DNA of 64,000 nt, from the NCBI GenBank assembly GCA_045599185.1, contig JAZRVO010000033.1, positions 1 through 64,000 on the forward strand, in the 5' to 3' direction. Of this stretch, positions 43,509-52,627 are shown in pieces; the stretch's first letter is position 1; each line of letters starts with the position of its first letter. The DNA is from UBA1240 sp045599185. Its GTDB lineage: Bacteria; Spirochaetota; Spirochaetia; Treponematales; Treponemataceae. The notes below the pieces were generated by a model. The model worked only from the letters and a program-made list of their open reading frames with translations, had not been told where the DNA came from and ran no database searches. The position numbers and the translations under genes are program-made.

Positions 43509-43741
43509 TCAAAATCCTTTTCCATTTGGAATGCGAGTTTTGCGAGGCAAAGTCTCGTTAAGTAAAAGCGCCAGCATTTACGACGCATCCTGAACTTGAG
43601 TTGCTTTGTCATGCTGAACTTGGTTCAGCATCTGCCATGTTTCAGTACCTGCCGCAGATTCCGAAACAAGTTCGGAATGACATTACCCCATTCGGCGTGA
43701 TACGCTTTATTCGGAATGACACGCTTCCATTCAATTTGGGG
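43509..43741. repeat. repeat-bearing gap inside the cobalamin operon
   Basis: No gene is seen. Hairpins are TGCTGAAC/GTTCAGCA (43612-43630, three-base loop) and TTCCGAA/TTCGGAA (43659-43677), with two further ATTCGGxxTGA copies to 43715. The GTCATGCTGAACTT core is shared with 4357-4433. It is the only large gap in an otherwise overlapping operon. Confidence 0.65.
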
Positions 43742-45277
43742 CTAGTAAATAAAAACAGAATAAAGCCCTTTGGACAAATCGTTTTCTGTTATGCCTGCAA
43801 AATCGGAAAGGGTTAATATTTCTGTTTTTTCATCCGGGTAGGAAAGGTTAAAACCGATGCCGATTTTGCAGTCCGGGCTAAGGCGCGGCTTTTTGTTCTG
43901 CCCGTTCAGTTCTTTTACCAGTTTTGCAAGGCTTAAAACGTCGTCAGTGCCGGAAGTAAGCAAAAATATTTTCAGGCTCTGTTCCGTTTCGCTTACATTT
44001 TTCAGCGCAGCTTCAAGCTTGGGCAGCCACAGGGTTTTGTCTACGCCGTGCATGCTGATTATTTCCGCGTCCTGATACGCAATGCCAAGTTTTGCCGCCA
44101 GATAGGACATTGAAGAAATTCCGGGGATTACTTCAAGCCTTACGTTCTGCATTTTTTTCAGCGCATTTTGCAGTTTTGCCGCCCCGCTGTAAAAGCCGGT
44201 GTCGCCGCTAAAAAGAACGGCAATTTTTTTGCAGCCGCCGTTTTTGCCCGGCGTTTGTTCCCTTTGTATTTTTTCAATTGCCGGAATAATTTCGTCCGGG
44301 GTGTAATACGCGTAGGTTTTTGCAGAAGTGGACATTACTTTAAGCAGCCTTTGTGCGCCAAAAATGCAGTCGGCCTGTTCAATTCTGGTTTTGGCCAGCA
44401 CCGTAAGCAAGGCGGCGTTGCCCATGCCAGTGCCAACAAGCGAAACCATAACGGAATTATCGGGTACAACCTGAACCGGCGTTTTTTCGCAAAAGCGGCT
44501 TTTTAAAAAAACAAGCACTTCGTCAACAGAATGCAGTTCCCGGTAATCTGCACCGCTTTCAGCTGTGCGGCTTTTACTGGCAGCAGGATTTTTAATTACA
44601 ATGCAGGTTATTTTTTTTGCAAGCGCTGCCGCAATTTTCTGGTCTGTGCCACCAGTTTTGCCGCTTTCTTTGGTAACAAGAACAGAAATTCCGTAATCTT
44701 CTATTTGAATTTCGTTCATTTGCCTGGAAAAAGGGCCTTGCATTGCAATTATCTGCTTTCCTTCAAGCCCATTCTGGTAGCAAATGTTAAGGCTTTCTAC
44801 GGCCGGCAAAACACGCACCACCAGCCGCCGTTTTATTTCTTCATGCTTGCAGAATGCGGCCAAATCCTTGCTGCCCGTGGTCAAAAGTATTTTTCCTTCA
44901 GTATTGCAAAGAATTTTTTCGCATTCTTCAACCGTTTCTGCAAAAATGCAGCTTGAATTTTTGCCAACCGCCACGTTGCGGCTAAGCCTTACCAGCGGCA
45001 GGCCGCAGTTTTTTGCACACGCCCGTATGTTTTCAGAAACTTCCGTGGCAAAAGGATGGGTTGCATCAATAACTGCTTCATATTCATTGCGGCGGCACAA
45101 GTCTTCCATTTGTGATTGGGTAAGGCGGCCTTTTAAAATGTGCAGGTTCGGGCATTCGTCCAAAAGCATTTCGCCGTATTCGGTAGCAACTGAAACATGA
45201 CAAATAAACGAACCAGAAAGGGTTTCCGCAATTTCCCGGCCTTCTGTCGTTCCGCCAAAAACAAGAATCTGCTTCAT
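43742..45277 (-). CDS. cbiJ-cbiE: CbiJ-CbiE fusion: precorrin-6A reductase / C5-methyltransferase
   Basis: This 511-residue protein joins two corrin enzymes. Residues 1 to about 255 match the precorrin-6A reductase (ILVFGGTTEGREIA, VIDATHPFATEVS), and residues from about 272 match the C5-methyltransferase CbiE (VSLVGTGMGNAALLTVLA, LFSGDTGFYSGA, VIPGISSMSYLAAKLG). The order of reaction (reduction then methylation) fits channelling. ATG at 45277 overlaps the cbiH stop by four bases; the frame extends to 45409 inside cbiH. Confidence 0.93.
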   Translation of the reverse strand: MKQILVFGGTTEGREIAETLSGSFICHVSVATEYGEMLLDECPNLHILKGRLTQSQMEDLCRRNEYEAVIDATHPFATEVSENIRACAKNCGLPLVRLSRNVAVGKNSSCIFAETVEECEKILCNTEGKILLTTGSKDLAAFCKHEEIKRRLVVRVLPAVESLNICYQNGLEGKQIIAMQGPFSRQMNEIQIEDYGISVLVTKESGKTGGTDQKIAAALAKKITCIVIKNPAASKSRTAESGADYRELHSVDEVLVFLKSRFCEKTPVQVVPDNSVMVSLVGTGMGNAALLTVLAKTRIEQADCIFGAQRLLKVMSTSAKTYAYYTPDEIIPAIEKIQREQTPGKNGGCKKIAVLFSGDTGFYSGAAKLQNALKKMQNVRLEVIPGISSMSYLAAKLGIAYQDAEIISMHGVDKTLWLPKLEAALKNVSETEQSLKIFLLTSGTDDVLSLAKLVKELNGQNKKPRLSPDCKIGIGFNLSYPDEKTEILTLSDFAGITENDLSKGLYSVFIY

Positions 45278-46032
45278 ATTGAATAACCGCGTTTGGTAAC
45301 AAGTTTTGGCGTGCCGTCGCCGGTAAAATAAATTTCCGTATTTGAATTTCCAATAAACACCGTGGTAAACATGTTTACTTCCCTGTTCTGCAATTCGCCA
45401 AGGGTGCAAACTGCGGTTTTTGTGCCGTCGCGACCAATGTTTTCAACATAACCGCAGGCGCGGCTGCTTTCAGCACCAGCATTCAGCATAATCTGGCAGG
45501 CTTTAAGCAGGTAATCTTTGCGCTTATGGCTGGAAGGATTATAAAGCGCGATGGCAAAATCACCTTCTATGGCGCAGACCAGCCGCTTTTCAATTACGCT
45601 CCACGGGGTAAGCAAATCGCTAAGACTTATAAGGCAAAAATCGTGGTTAAGCACCGCGCCCAAAACCGCAGAACCGGCAAGGGCGGCTGTTACGCCGGGT
45701 ATTACGGTCAGTTCAATGTCCTTAAACTGGGGGTTCTGCTTTTGAAGTTCAAACAGCGGAGAAGCCATGCCGTAAACGCCAGCATCGCCGCTGCAAACAA
45801 GCGAAACAGTTTTGCCATTTTGGGCATATTCCAGACAAAGCTGGCAGCGTTCAATTTCTTTCCGCATTTGCGTTGATTCATATTGTTTTTCCGGGAAACT
45901 TTTTTTCAGCAAATCAACGTAAGCTGTATAACCAATTACAATGTCGCTGCGGTTTATTGCTTCAATTGCTTCAACCGTCATTTTTTCATAGGCGCCAGGC
46001 CCAATGCCAACAATAAAAACTTTTCCACTCAT
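45274..46032 (-). CDS. cbiH: cobalt-precorrin-3 C17-methyltransferase
   Basis: This 252-residue enzyme methylates C17 and drives ring contraction in the anaerobic pathway. The N-terminus KVFIVGIGPGAYEKMTVEA, the VCSGDAGVYGMASPL motif and VIPGVTAALAGSAVLGA are characteristic of the CbiH/CobJ branch. The ATG at 46032 shares one base with the cbiG stop. Length is normal. Confidence 0.95.
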   Translation of the reverse strand: MSGKVFIVGIGPGAYEKMTVEAIEAINRSDIVIGYTAYVDLLKKSFPEKQYESTQMRKEIERCQLCLEYAQNGKTVSLVCSGDAGVYGMASPLFELQKQNPQFKDIELTVIPGVTAALAGSAVLGAVLNHDFCLISLSDLLTPWSVIEKRLVCAIEGDFAIALYNPSSHKRKDYLLKACQIMLNAGAESSRACGYVENIGRDGTKTAVCTLGELQNREVNMFTTVFIGNSNTEIYFTGDGTPKLVTKRGYSI

Positions 46033-47081
46033 CACTTGCTTTCCCACGTGTTTATGCAGGGCTGCCGTTCTGCAACTGCAACGGTTATGCCCTTAAAAAT
46101 ATGTTTTTTTACAACAATGCGCCCTAAATTGCCTGCACAAAGCAGCGCAGCCCTTTCGCACACATTTGAAACGCCGGTTACATCCTTTACAAAATCCGAA
46201 GCAGAAAAATCACCTTCGGCGGCCTGCAATTCTTCCGCAGAATAGGTTACAAAGGGTACGTGCAAAAAGTGTCCTAATTCCATAAGCCCCGGTTCGTGCA
46301 TTTTTAAGTCAATTGAAGAAATTGAAAAAATGTCGTCATGACCGAACTTGTTTGCAGCCAAAACGGCGTTAAGGGCAGAATAAATTTCTTCAAAGGTTTT
46401 GCCTTTTTTACAGCCAATGCCAACGCACAGTTTTTTTGGCACAAGGCAAAGTGCGTTTGGGGCTGCAAAATTTTCAGCAGTTTTTTCATTGCCAATTACA
46501 ACATCAGCTTTTGCCGCGCTGCCGTTTTTTTCAATAATAACAGCCTGCGGCTGGCCGGCTGGCACAACCGCAATGTTACTGTCAATCCAAATTTTCACCG
46601 GCTTTTCTGCCAGCACGGCTTTAGCCACTTCCTTTATTTTTTCGCGGTTAACAATTTTAAAGCCGTTTGCCTTTGCAAAATTGTCAATGCTGAATTTTTC
46701 GCATAAATCCGTTGCTGTGGTAATTACCGGCTGGGCGTTAATTTTGCGTGCAATAAACCGTGCAATTTCGTTTGCGTTGCCCAAATGCCCGGAAAGCAGC
46801 GGAATAACGAAAGATTCTTTTTCGTCCATTGCAATTACCGGGCTGTCTGTAAATTTATCTTTTACAAAAGGCGCAATCATGCGAACGGCAATGCCCGAAG
46901 CGCAGATGAATAAAACGGGTATTGATTTTTCAAAAGCGTCTTTCAGCCACAAATCCGTTTTTTCGCCGTATGCGGAAACCCAGAAAATTTCCGGCATTGC
47001 GGATTGCAGTTTTTTATAAACTGTTTCTGCATTTGGGGTGAAAAAACAAACTTTAATTATGGAAACCGTTCTGCTTTTCAT
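46032..47081 (-). CDS. cbiG: cobalt-precorrin-5A hydrolase
   Basis: This 349-residue enzyme opens the delta-lactone and releases acetaldehyde, a step unique to the anaerobic (cobalt-early) route. The N-terminal half shows FICASGIAVRMIAPFVKDK and VIPLLSGHLGNANEIAR; the C-terminal half has VGIGCKKGKTFEEI and the late VCERAALL, as in CbiG. It overlaps cbiF by four bases. Its presence defines the pathway as anaerobic. Confidence 0.95.
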   Translation of the reverse strand: MKSRTVSIIKVCFFTPNAETVYKKLQSAMPEIFWVSAYGEKTDLWLKDAFEKSIPVLFICASGIAVRMIAPFVKDKFTDSPVIAMDEKESFVIPLLSGHLGNANEIARFIARKINAQPVITTATDLCEKFSIDNFAKANGFKIVNREKIKEVAKAVLAEKPVKIWIDSNIAVVPAGQPQAVIIEKNGSAAKADVVIGNEKTAENFAAPNALCLVPKKLCVGIGCKKGKTFEEIYSALNAVLAANKFGHDDIFSISSIDLKMHEPGLMELGHFLHVPFVTYSAEELQAAEGDFSASDFVKDVTGVSNVCERAALLCAGNLGRIVVKKHIFKGITVAVAERQPCINTWESK

Positions 47082-47842
47082 TTTTGGGTTTTCACTTTCC
47101 TGAATTCGGTTTCAAAATCCGAAGCATACAGCCTGGATTTTTCATAACAAGCAGGCAAAATAACATCGCCAACCAAAATAACGGCAGTTTTGGTTATGCC
47201 GTGCTGTTTGCCTGTTTGGTGCAAAGTGCCAACCGTGCATAAAATTTTCTTTTCGTCCGGCCAGCTTGCCTTGTAAACAATGGCCGCAGGCGTTTTGGGG
47301 CTGTAACCGCCTTTTACAAGTTCTTCGGAAAGTTTTTCCAGCATTCCTGCGGAAAGGTAAATTGCCATGCTTGCATGATGCCGGGCAAAACTTTCTATCG
47401 ATTCTGCCGAAGGCACGGCGGTTTTTCCTTCCATCCGGGTAATGATAAGCGACTGGGAAACTTCAGGCAAAGTGAACTCTAGGTTTAGGCTTGCGGCGGC
47501 AGCAAAACAGGCACTTACGCCGGGGCAGCTTTCGTATTGAATGCCTGCGGCATCAAGTGCGTCCATCTGTTCGCGCACAGCACCGTAAAGGCTTGGTTCG
47601 CCCGTATGAAGGCGCACGGTTACTTTATTTTCCCTTTCTGCCCTGTAAACAACGGCAAGCACTTCTTCCAGCGTCATTGTGGCACTATTGAAAATTTCAC
47701 AGCTTTTTGGGGCGTATTCTAAAAGTTCTGGGTTTACAAGGGAACCGGCGTAAATTATTACGTCGGCGCGCTGTAAAAGTTTCATTCCGCGTACTGTTAT
47801 TAAATCCGGCGCACCGCTTCCGGCGCCAACAAAGTAAACCAT
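47078..47842 (-). CDS. cbiF: cobalt-precorrin-4 C11-methyltransferase
   Basis: This 254-residue SAM-dependent enzyme methylates C11. VYFVGAGSGAPDLITVRG at the N-terminus, RLHTGEPSLYGAVREQ and SCPGVSACFAAAASLN are CbiF hallmarks. The start at 47842 has GAGGAAAA upstream and matches the family; the frame extends 12 codons into the gap after cbiD. Confidence 0.96.
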   Translation of the reverse strand: MVYFVGAGSGAPDLITVRGMKLLQRADVIIYAGSLVNPELLEYAPKSCEIFNSATMTLEEVLAVVYRAERENKVTVRLHTGEPSLYGAVREQMDALDAAGIQYESCPGVSACFAAAASLNLEFTLPEVSQSLIITRMEGKTAVPSAESIESFARHHASMAIYLSAGMLEKLSEELVKGGYSPKTPAAIVYKASWPDEKKILCTVGTLHQTGKQHGITKTAVILVGDVILPACYEKSRLYASDFETEFRKVKTQK

Positions 47843-47853
47843 TTTTATTTTCC

Positions 47854-48978
47854 TCAACCGGCCTGATTTTTTTTGCATTCTTCCAGCAAGGGAAAGGCGT
47901 TTTTGCTAAAACCAAGCAGGCCAAACTGATTGCAGTAAACCATGCATTCAATTTCAATTCTGCCGGCCGCACGTTTGTTCAAAAAAAACATTATTTTTTC
48001 CATTATATAATCCATCGCCTGCTGGCATTTGCCTTCTTCTTTAAGAATTCTTATGCCTTCTTCGGTCGTAACCGCTTCCAGAATATTCCTTACGCTTTCT
48101 AGCCTGCACCCGGCTATTACGGCTGCGGCGGCCATTAGTTCCATGCGGCAATCGCCTTCCCTTGAATGGGTGTTCATTATTCCGCCGGAAACTTTTATAA
48201 GCTTGCCGATGTGACCAGTAAGCAGCATTTTTTCAAAACCGGCTTCTGCGGCCATATCAATGGTATCGCCTATAAAGTTGGAACATTTTACGCTTTTATC
48301 AAGGTTATAATCAAACCTTTCTTTCATAAAGTCTAAACCATAATTCCCCGGCGATACCGCCGCCACATTGCAGCCAAGAATTTTCTGCTGGTTCAGTTCA
48401 ATTTTAATCGTATCAAGCAGTGCCTGGGTGCTCATCGGTTCAACAATTCCGCTTGTTCCCAAAATTGAAATGCCGTTTACAATTCCAAGCCGCCCGTTAA
48501 AAGTTTTTTCTGCAATTTCTTTTCCCTGGGGCACGGCAATTTCTACGCCAAGCTTTCCGCAAAAATCGCAAATTGAACATACTTCCAGAACTTCCCGGCT
48601 AATCATTTGGCGCGGCACCCGGTTTATGGCGGCTTCACCAACCGGCTGGTCCAGCCCGGGCTTTGTAACAATGCCAACGCCTTCGCCGCCGCTTATAACA
48701 ATTTGCGGCTGGCTGCCAGCTGAACCGGCGGAAATGACGCGGACAGTTGCCACAATGTGACAGCCGGTGGTTACATCCGGGTCGTCGCCGCCGTCTTTAA
48801 TTACGGAACAGCTTACCGCGCCGGGCAACTGGTTTATGTGGTGAATCTGGGCAGAAAATTCAATGCCCTTTGGCGTAATGATTTTTATTGTTTCTTTTTT
48901 TTTGCCCGTTAACAGCATGAATGCCGCCGCTTTTGCCGCCGCCGCCGCACAGCTTCCGGTTGTAAATCCAATTCTCAT
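47854..48978 (-). CDS. cbiD: cobalt-precorrin-5B C1-methyltransferase
   Basis: This 374-residue enzyme transfers a methyl group to C1. MRIGFTTGSCAAAAAKAA at the N-terminus, DGGDDPDVTTG and the late GHIGKLIKVSGGIMNTHSRE are typical. It is unrelated in fold to the other corrin methyltransferases. The ATG overlaps the cbiC stop by four bases. Confidence 0.96.
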   Translation of the reverse strand: MRIGFTTGSCAAAAAKAAAFMLLTGKKKETIKIITPKGIEFSAQIHHINQLPGAVSCSVIKDGGDDPDVTTGCHIVATVRVISAGSAGSQPQIVISGGEGVGIVTKPGLDQPVGEAAINRVPRQMISREVLEVCSICDFCGKLGVEIAVPQGKEIAEKTFNGRLGIVNGISILGTSGIVEPMSTQALLDTIKIELNQQKILGCNVAAVSPGNYGLDFMKERFDYNLDKSVKCSNFIGDTIDMAAEAGFEKMLLTGHIGKLIKVSGGIMNTHSREGDCRMELMAAAAVIAGCRLESVRNILEAVTTEEGIRILKEEGKCQQAMDYIMEKIMFFLNKRAAGRIEIECMVYCNQFGLLGFSKNAFPLLEECKKNQAG

Positions 48979-49616
48979 AAAGTTTTCTCGGCTTCATAAA
49001 GCAGTGCGTTGCAAATTGCCGCTGCAATGTTACTTCCGCCCTTGCGCCCCTGATTAATGATGAACGGCACACTGGAATTTAAGAACAATTCTTTGGCGGC
49101 GACAACGTTTACAAAGCCAACCGGCACGCCAATTACAAATGCAGGTACAAATAAAGATTTTTCTATCATTTCGTGCAGGCTGATTAGTGCCGTAGGCGCG
49201 TTACCAATTGCAAAAATCAGCTTTTTTTCAAGGCGACTCGCTTTTTCCATGCTTACCGCCGCCCGGGTTATGCCGCGTTCCTTTGCTTCCTTCGCAACCT
49301 CATCGTCCGCCATAAAACAGTGCACGCTGCCGCCAAACCGTTCCAGCACTTTTTTATTTATTCCGGCCTTTGCCATGTTCGTATCAGTAACAATGTCTGC
49401 ACCTTCCAAAAGCAGCTGCTTTGCAATTTTTACCGCATCCGGCGAAAAACGCATGGTTTCAGCATAATCAAAGTCCGCACTTGTATGAATAACGCGCATC
49501 GTTACATTGCGCTGGTTTTCCGGAATTATGATGTTCATTTGCGCCAGTTCTGCACCAATTATTTCAAAACTTTTCTTCTCAATTTCAGAAGGAATAACGT
49601 ATTCAATTTTTTCCAT
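48975..49616 (-). CDS. cbiC: cobalt-precorrin-8 methylmutase
   Basis: This 213-residue enzyme moves the C11 methyl to C12 to make cobyrinate. The catalytic histidine lies in VIHTSADFDYAETM, and GVPVGFVNVVAAKE and NQGRKGGSNIAAAICNALL are family motifs. It is three bases from the stop of cobD. Confidence 0.96.
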   Translation of the reverse strand: MEKIEYVIPSEIEKKSFEIIGAELAQMNIIIPENQRNVTMRVIHTSADFDYAETMRFSPDAVKIAKQLLLEGADIVTDTNMAKAGINKKVLERFGGSVHCFMADDEVAKEAKERGITRAAVSMEKASRLEKKLIFAIGNAPTALISLHEMIEKSLFVPAFVIGVPVGFVNVVAAKELFLNSSVPFIINQGRKGGSNIAAAICNALLYEAEKTL

Positions 49617-49619
49617 TTT

Positions 49620-50669
49620 CTATTCTTCCAGAATTTTTTTAATTGCCCTAACCAGCATTTTGTTTTTGCGGTGAGTTTTTACGCAAACCCGGTAAAAACC
49701 TTTCTGCAAACCGGCGTAATTACTGCAATCCCTTATTAAAATTTGCCGGGCAAGCAGTTTTTCCTTTAAATTGGCAATTCCTGCATAAAACAAAATGAAA
49801 TTTGCAGCCGAACCGAAAACTTTAAAGCCCAGTTTCTGTAATTCTGCGTCCATAAAACTGCGCTCGCGGCAAGTTACACAAACAGCGCGCCGGATATATT
49901 TTTCTTCGCCCAGCGCAACAAGGCCGGTTTTCTGGGCAACGGAAGAAACGTTCCATTCCGAAAGCTGGGCGGCGATTTTTTCATTCAGTTTTGCGTTTGC
50001 ACAGAATGCGTAGCCAAACCTTAGCCCCGGAAGGGCGTGGGATTTGGTAAGTGCATTTATAATTACAAGGTTCGGGTTATTTTCCAGTTCTCCGGCAAAG
50101 GAATGGGATTTTTCCCGGCCTGTCAGTTCCATAAAACATTCGTCAAGAACTGCAACCGTTCCGCTTTCTGCACAGGCGTTTAAAATGGTACGAACCGTCT
50201 GTTTTTCAAGCAATGTTCCGTTGGGATTATTGGGATTGCACAGAAAAATTATATCGTATTTTTCGCTTTTAAGTTTTTTACAAAGCAAAAATAGTTTTTC
50301 ATCCGTCAGCCTAAAGTCATCTTCGGCAGTAAGATAAAAATACCCGGTTTCTGCATTGGCCGCATTAAGTGCCCGTTTGTAGCCGGAAAATGCAGGCGCA
50401 ATGATTAAGCCTTTTTTTGCATTTACTGCACGCACCACGGCGCAAATCAGTTCCGAAGCACCGTTCCCGGCAAGAATGTTTTGGGCTTTTACCGCGTATT
50501 TTGCAGAAAGCGCCTGTTTAAGCTTGCGGCACTCGGTGTCCGGGTACTGGGCAATTGCACCGGCCATAAAGCGGCAGCTTCTTTTAACTTTTCGGCTAAC
50601 GCCCAGCGGGTTTATGTTTACGGAAAAATCGTGAGTTACCTTTTCTTCATAAATGTTGCCACCGTGCAT
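49620..50669 (-). CDS. cobD: threonine-phosphate decarboxylase-like aminotransferase
   Basis: This 349-residue PLP enzyme belongs to the class I/II aminotransferase fold and probably decarboxylates threonine phosphate to aminopropanol phosphate for the nucleotide loop. HGGNIYEEKVTHDFSVNINPLG at the start recalls CobD closely, ILAGNGASELICAV, CNPNNPNGT and the lysine region NALTKSHALPGLRFGYA are visible. Histidinol-phosphate aminotransferase is the main alternative, but the position before cbiB settles the call. AAGGA precedes the ATG. Confidence 0.9.
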   Translation of the reverse strand: MHGGNIYEEKVTHDFSVNINPLGVSRKVKRSCRFMAGAIAQYPDTECRKLKQALSAKYAVKAQNILAGNGASELICAVVRAVNAKKGLIIAPAFSGYKRALNAANAETGYFYLTAEDDFRLTDEKLFLLCKKLKSEKYDIIFLCNPNNPNGTLLEKQTVRTILNACAESGTVAVLDECFMELTGREKSHSFAGELENNPNLVIINALTKSHALPGLRFGYAFCANAKLNEKIAAQLSEWNVSSVAQKTGLVALGEEKYIRRAVCVTCRERSFMDAELQKLGFKVFGSAANFILFYAGIANLKEKLLARQILIRDCSNYAGLQKGFYRVCVKTHRKNKMLVRAIKKILEE

Positions 50670-50687
50670 AAAAACATTCCTTTTTTT

Positions 50688-51716
50688 TCAAATGCAAGCT
50701 GAAAAAACAAACAAAACCGAAGCAATAAAAAGCACGCAGAAAAACATGCACAAAAATGCAGTATTATATAGAAGAAAATGCGATTTTTTTATGTCTTCGT
50801 TTTCAATTTCCCTAAGCGCATCACCTAAATATTCTTTTTCTTCCAGTTCGCCGCCGTAAAAAGCAGGGCCTGCAAGCTGAACTTCCAGCGCACCAGCACA
50901 CACGCTTTCCGGGTGACCGGCATTTGGGCTTGCGTGCTTGTGCCTGTCCCTTCTGTACACTTTAAGCGCATTCCGGCCGTTAAACTTTTTTCCGTAAAGA
51001 AAACTTACAGCCAGCATGAAACACGCCGTTAACCTTGCCGGTATAAAATTCAGCAAATCGTCAGTTTTTGCCGCACATCGGCCAAAATCCACATACCGTT
51101 CGCTTGTATAACCAATCATGGAATCCATTGTGTTAACGCATTTGTACAAAAAGCCCAAAACCGGGCCGCCAAGTGCCAAAAACAGCATGGGCGCAATCAC
51201 CCCGTCGGAAGTGTTTTCTGCAACCGTTTCAACGGCGGCTTTTGCAACTTCCTTTTCAGTAAGTTTGTCCGTGTCGCGTCCCACTATCATGGAAACAGCC
51301 TTCCGCGCACCGGCAAGGTTTCCGTTTTTCAGTTCAAAATACACTTTAAGGCTTTCGGTTTTTAAACTTTTCGTTGCAAGCAGCTGAAAAGTAATAATCG
51401 CTTCTATAAATATGTCCGCGCAGAAATGCATTTTTTGCGACACAAACCAGCCCAAAAGCAGAACAGGCACAACGGCAAGTTCCACGGTAAAAATTACCAG
51501 AAAAACCATCAGTTTTCCTCTGCGCCTTTTCTGTACCCTCGTAAGGGGCGCAGGTTTTTCTTTTGTGCCAATCAGTTTTTTTTCGTAAAACAAAATGGTT
51601 TTGCCAATTGCCCGTACAGGGTGCGGCAGCCAGTAAGGGTCGCCAATGATTAAGTCCAGAACAAAGCCTGCGGTAAAGCCAACTAAATGATGCCAAAAAA
51701 AAGTAAACTGAAACAT
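50688..51716 (-). CDS. cbiB: adenosylcobinamide-phosphate synthase
   Basis: This 342-residue inner-membrane enzyme attaches aminopropanol (phosphate) to adenosylcobyrate. It has several membrane segments and the CbiB motifs GDPYWLPHPVRAIGKTI, ENTSDGVIAPMLF, NTMDSMIGYTSERY and SPNAGHPESVCAGAL. It lies directly after cobC with no gap. Membrane location matches CobS, suggesting final assembly at the membrane. Confidence 0.95.
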   Translation of the reverse strand: MFQFTFFWHHLVGFTAGFVLDLIIGDPYWLPHPVRAIGKTILFYEKKLIGTKEKPAPLTRVQKRRRGKLMVFLVIFTVELAVVPVLLLGWFVSQKMHFCADIFIEAIITFQLLATKSLKTESLKVYFELKNGNLAGARKAVSMIVGRDTDKLTEKEVAKAAVETVAENTSDGVIAPMLFLALGGPVLGFLYKCVNTMDSMIGYTSERYVDFGRCAAKTDDLLNFIPARLTACFMLAVSFLYGKKFNGRNALKVYRRDRHKHASPNAGHPESVCAGALEVQLAGPAFYGGELEEKEYLGDALREIENEDIKKSHFLLYNTAFLCMFFCVLFIASVLFVFSACI

Positions 51717-52295
51717 TTAAATTTTCCTTAAACTTAAAAGCCTGTTTTCGCAGATGGAATATTCAATAACATAGCCTCTTCCGTTTTTGCAAAAGTAATC
51801 GTAATAATTTCCGCCGTTTAGGGAAGAAAGAATTGCCATAATTGTTCCGCCGTGAACCACCGCGCTAATATTTTCTGCGTTTGCCGTGGCAAGCATTTGG
51901 TTAAAACCGGCCATTACCCTCTTCCTGAATGTTTCCATGTTTTCGCCACGCGGAATGAGCCCTTCGCCATTTGAATCAATCCATTTCTGATAGTCGGCAT
52001 TGCCGTTTAATTCTTCGTGGTTTTTATTTTCAAAAATACCAAAATCAATTTCCCTAAAATCTTCTATTATAGTTGCCGGCTTTTTAAGAAAAATTATTTC
52101 TGCGGTTTGCGTGCAGCGCATTAAAGGGCTTGCAAACAGCGTGCCGGGTGCAGAATAAATTTTTTCTTTTGCAAGGGTCTGCAATTCCAAAAAGCCCTGA
52201 CTGCACAAAGGTTCGTCGGTTTTTCCGCCGGTAAATCTTTTTTCCATGTTGCCTTTCGTTTTTCCGTGGCGTATAAGCTGAATTTTTAAAGTCAT
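51717..52295 (-). CDS. cobC: alpha-ribazole phosphatase-like histidine phosphatase
   Basis: This 192-residue phosphoglycerate-mutase-fold protein has the catalytic LIRHGKT near the start, a second SPLMRCTQTAEI element, the acid residue region FREIDFGIFENK and the late VVHGGTIMAIL. In this operon it most likely removes phosphate from alpha-ribazole phosphate or adenosylcobalamin phosphate. ATG at 52295 overlaps the short cobU stop by four bases; the frame extends to 52361 within it. Confidence 0.88.
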   Translation of the reverse strand: MTLKIQLIRHGKTKGNMEKRFTGGKTDEPLCSQGFLELQTLAKEKIYSAPGTLFASPLMRCTQTAEIIFLKKPATIIEDFREIDFGIFENKNHEELNGNADYQKWIDSNGEGLIPRGENMETFRKRVMAGFNQMLATANAENISAVVHGGTIMAILSSLNGGNYYDYFCKNGRGYVIEYSICENRLLSLRKI

Positions 52296-52627
52296 TTTAT
52301 TTTCTGCGCAACTCCGCAAGTCATTCGGTAAACGGCTTCGGCATTTTCTGCAATCTGGCACAAAAGCCTGCCGGTAAGTTCCCTGTAATTTCTGTCTTCT
52401 TCAGTTAACGGCACAATGCCGCAGCCAATTTCGTCACTTATAACAACCAGCCGGACATTGGCGGCTATTTTATTCATTGTTTCGACCTTTATTTCTTCTG
52501 CGCTTTTACCGGCAGCAAGTTTTTCGCTCACAAACAAATGAAAATTATTCCAGATGTTTTTTTCTTCGTAACGGGCGGCTGCCCAGCTGTATTTGCCCTG
52601 AAACGCGCCGCCAATAATCAGTACCAT
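52292..52627 (-). CDS. short CobU-like protein with altered P-loop
   Basis: This 111-residue protein aligns by eye with parts of adenosylcobinamide kinase/guanylyltransferase: LIIGGAFQGKYSWAA at the P-loop position (no serine or threonine after the lysine), VVISDEIGCGIVPLTEEDRNY and the final GVAQKIK. The centre of CobU is missing (normal length about 180). GGAGG precedes the ATG at 52627, which overlaps the cobS stop by 10 bases. A full-length cobU lies one gene upstream, so this may be a divergent partner or regulator rather than the kinase. Confidence 0.75.
   Translation of the reverse strand: MVLIIGGAFQGKYSWAAARYEEKNIWNNFHLFVSEKLAAGKSAEEIKVETMNKIAANVRLVVISDEIGCGIVPLTEEDRNYRELTGRLLCQIAENAEAVYRMTCGVAQKIK

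Noticed and set aside
52292..52627. Short cobU as a pseudogene
   Set aside because: It has a strong ribosome binding site, precise overlaps with both neighbours and a coherent C-terminal CobU motif, so it is kept as a gene.
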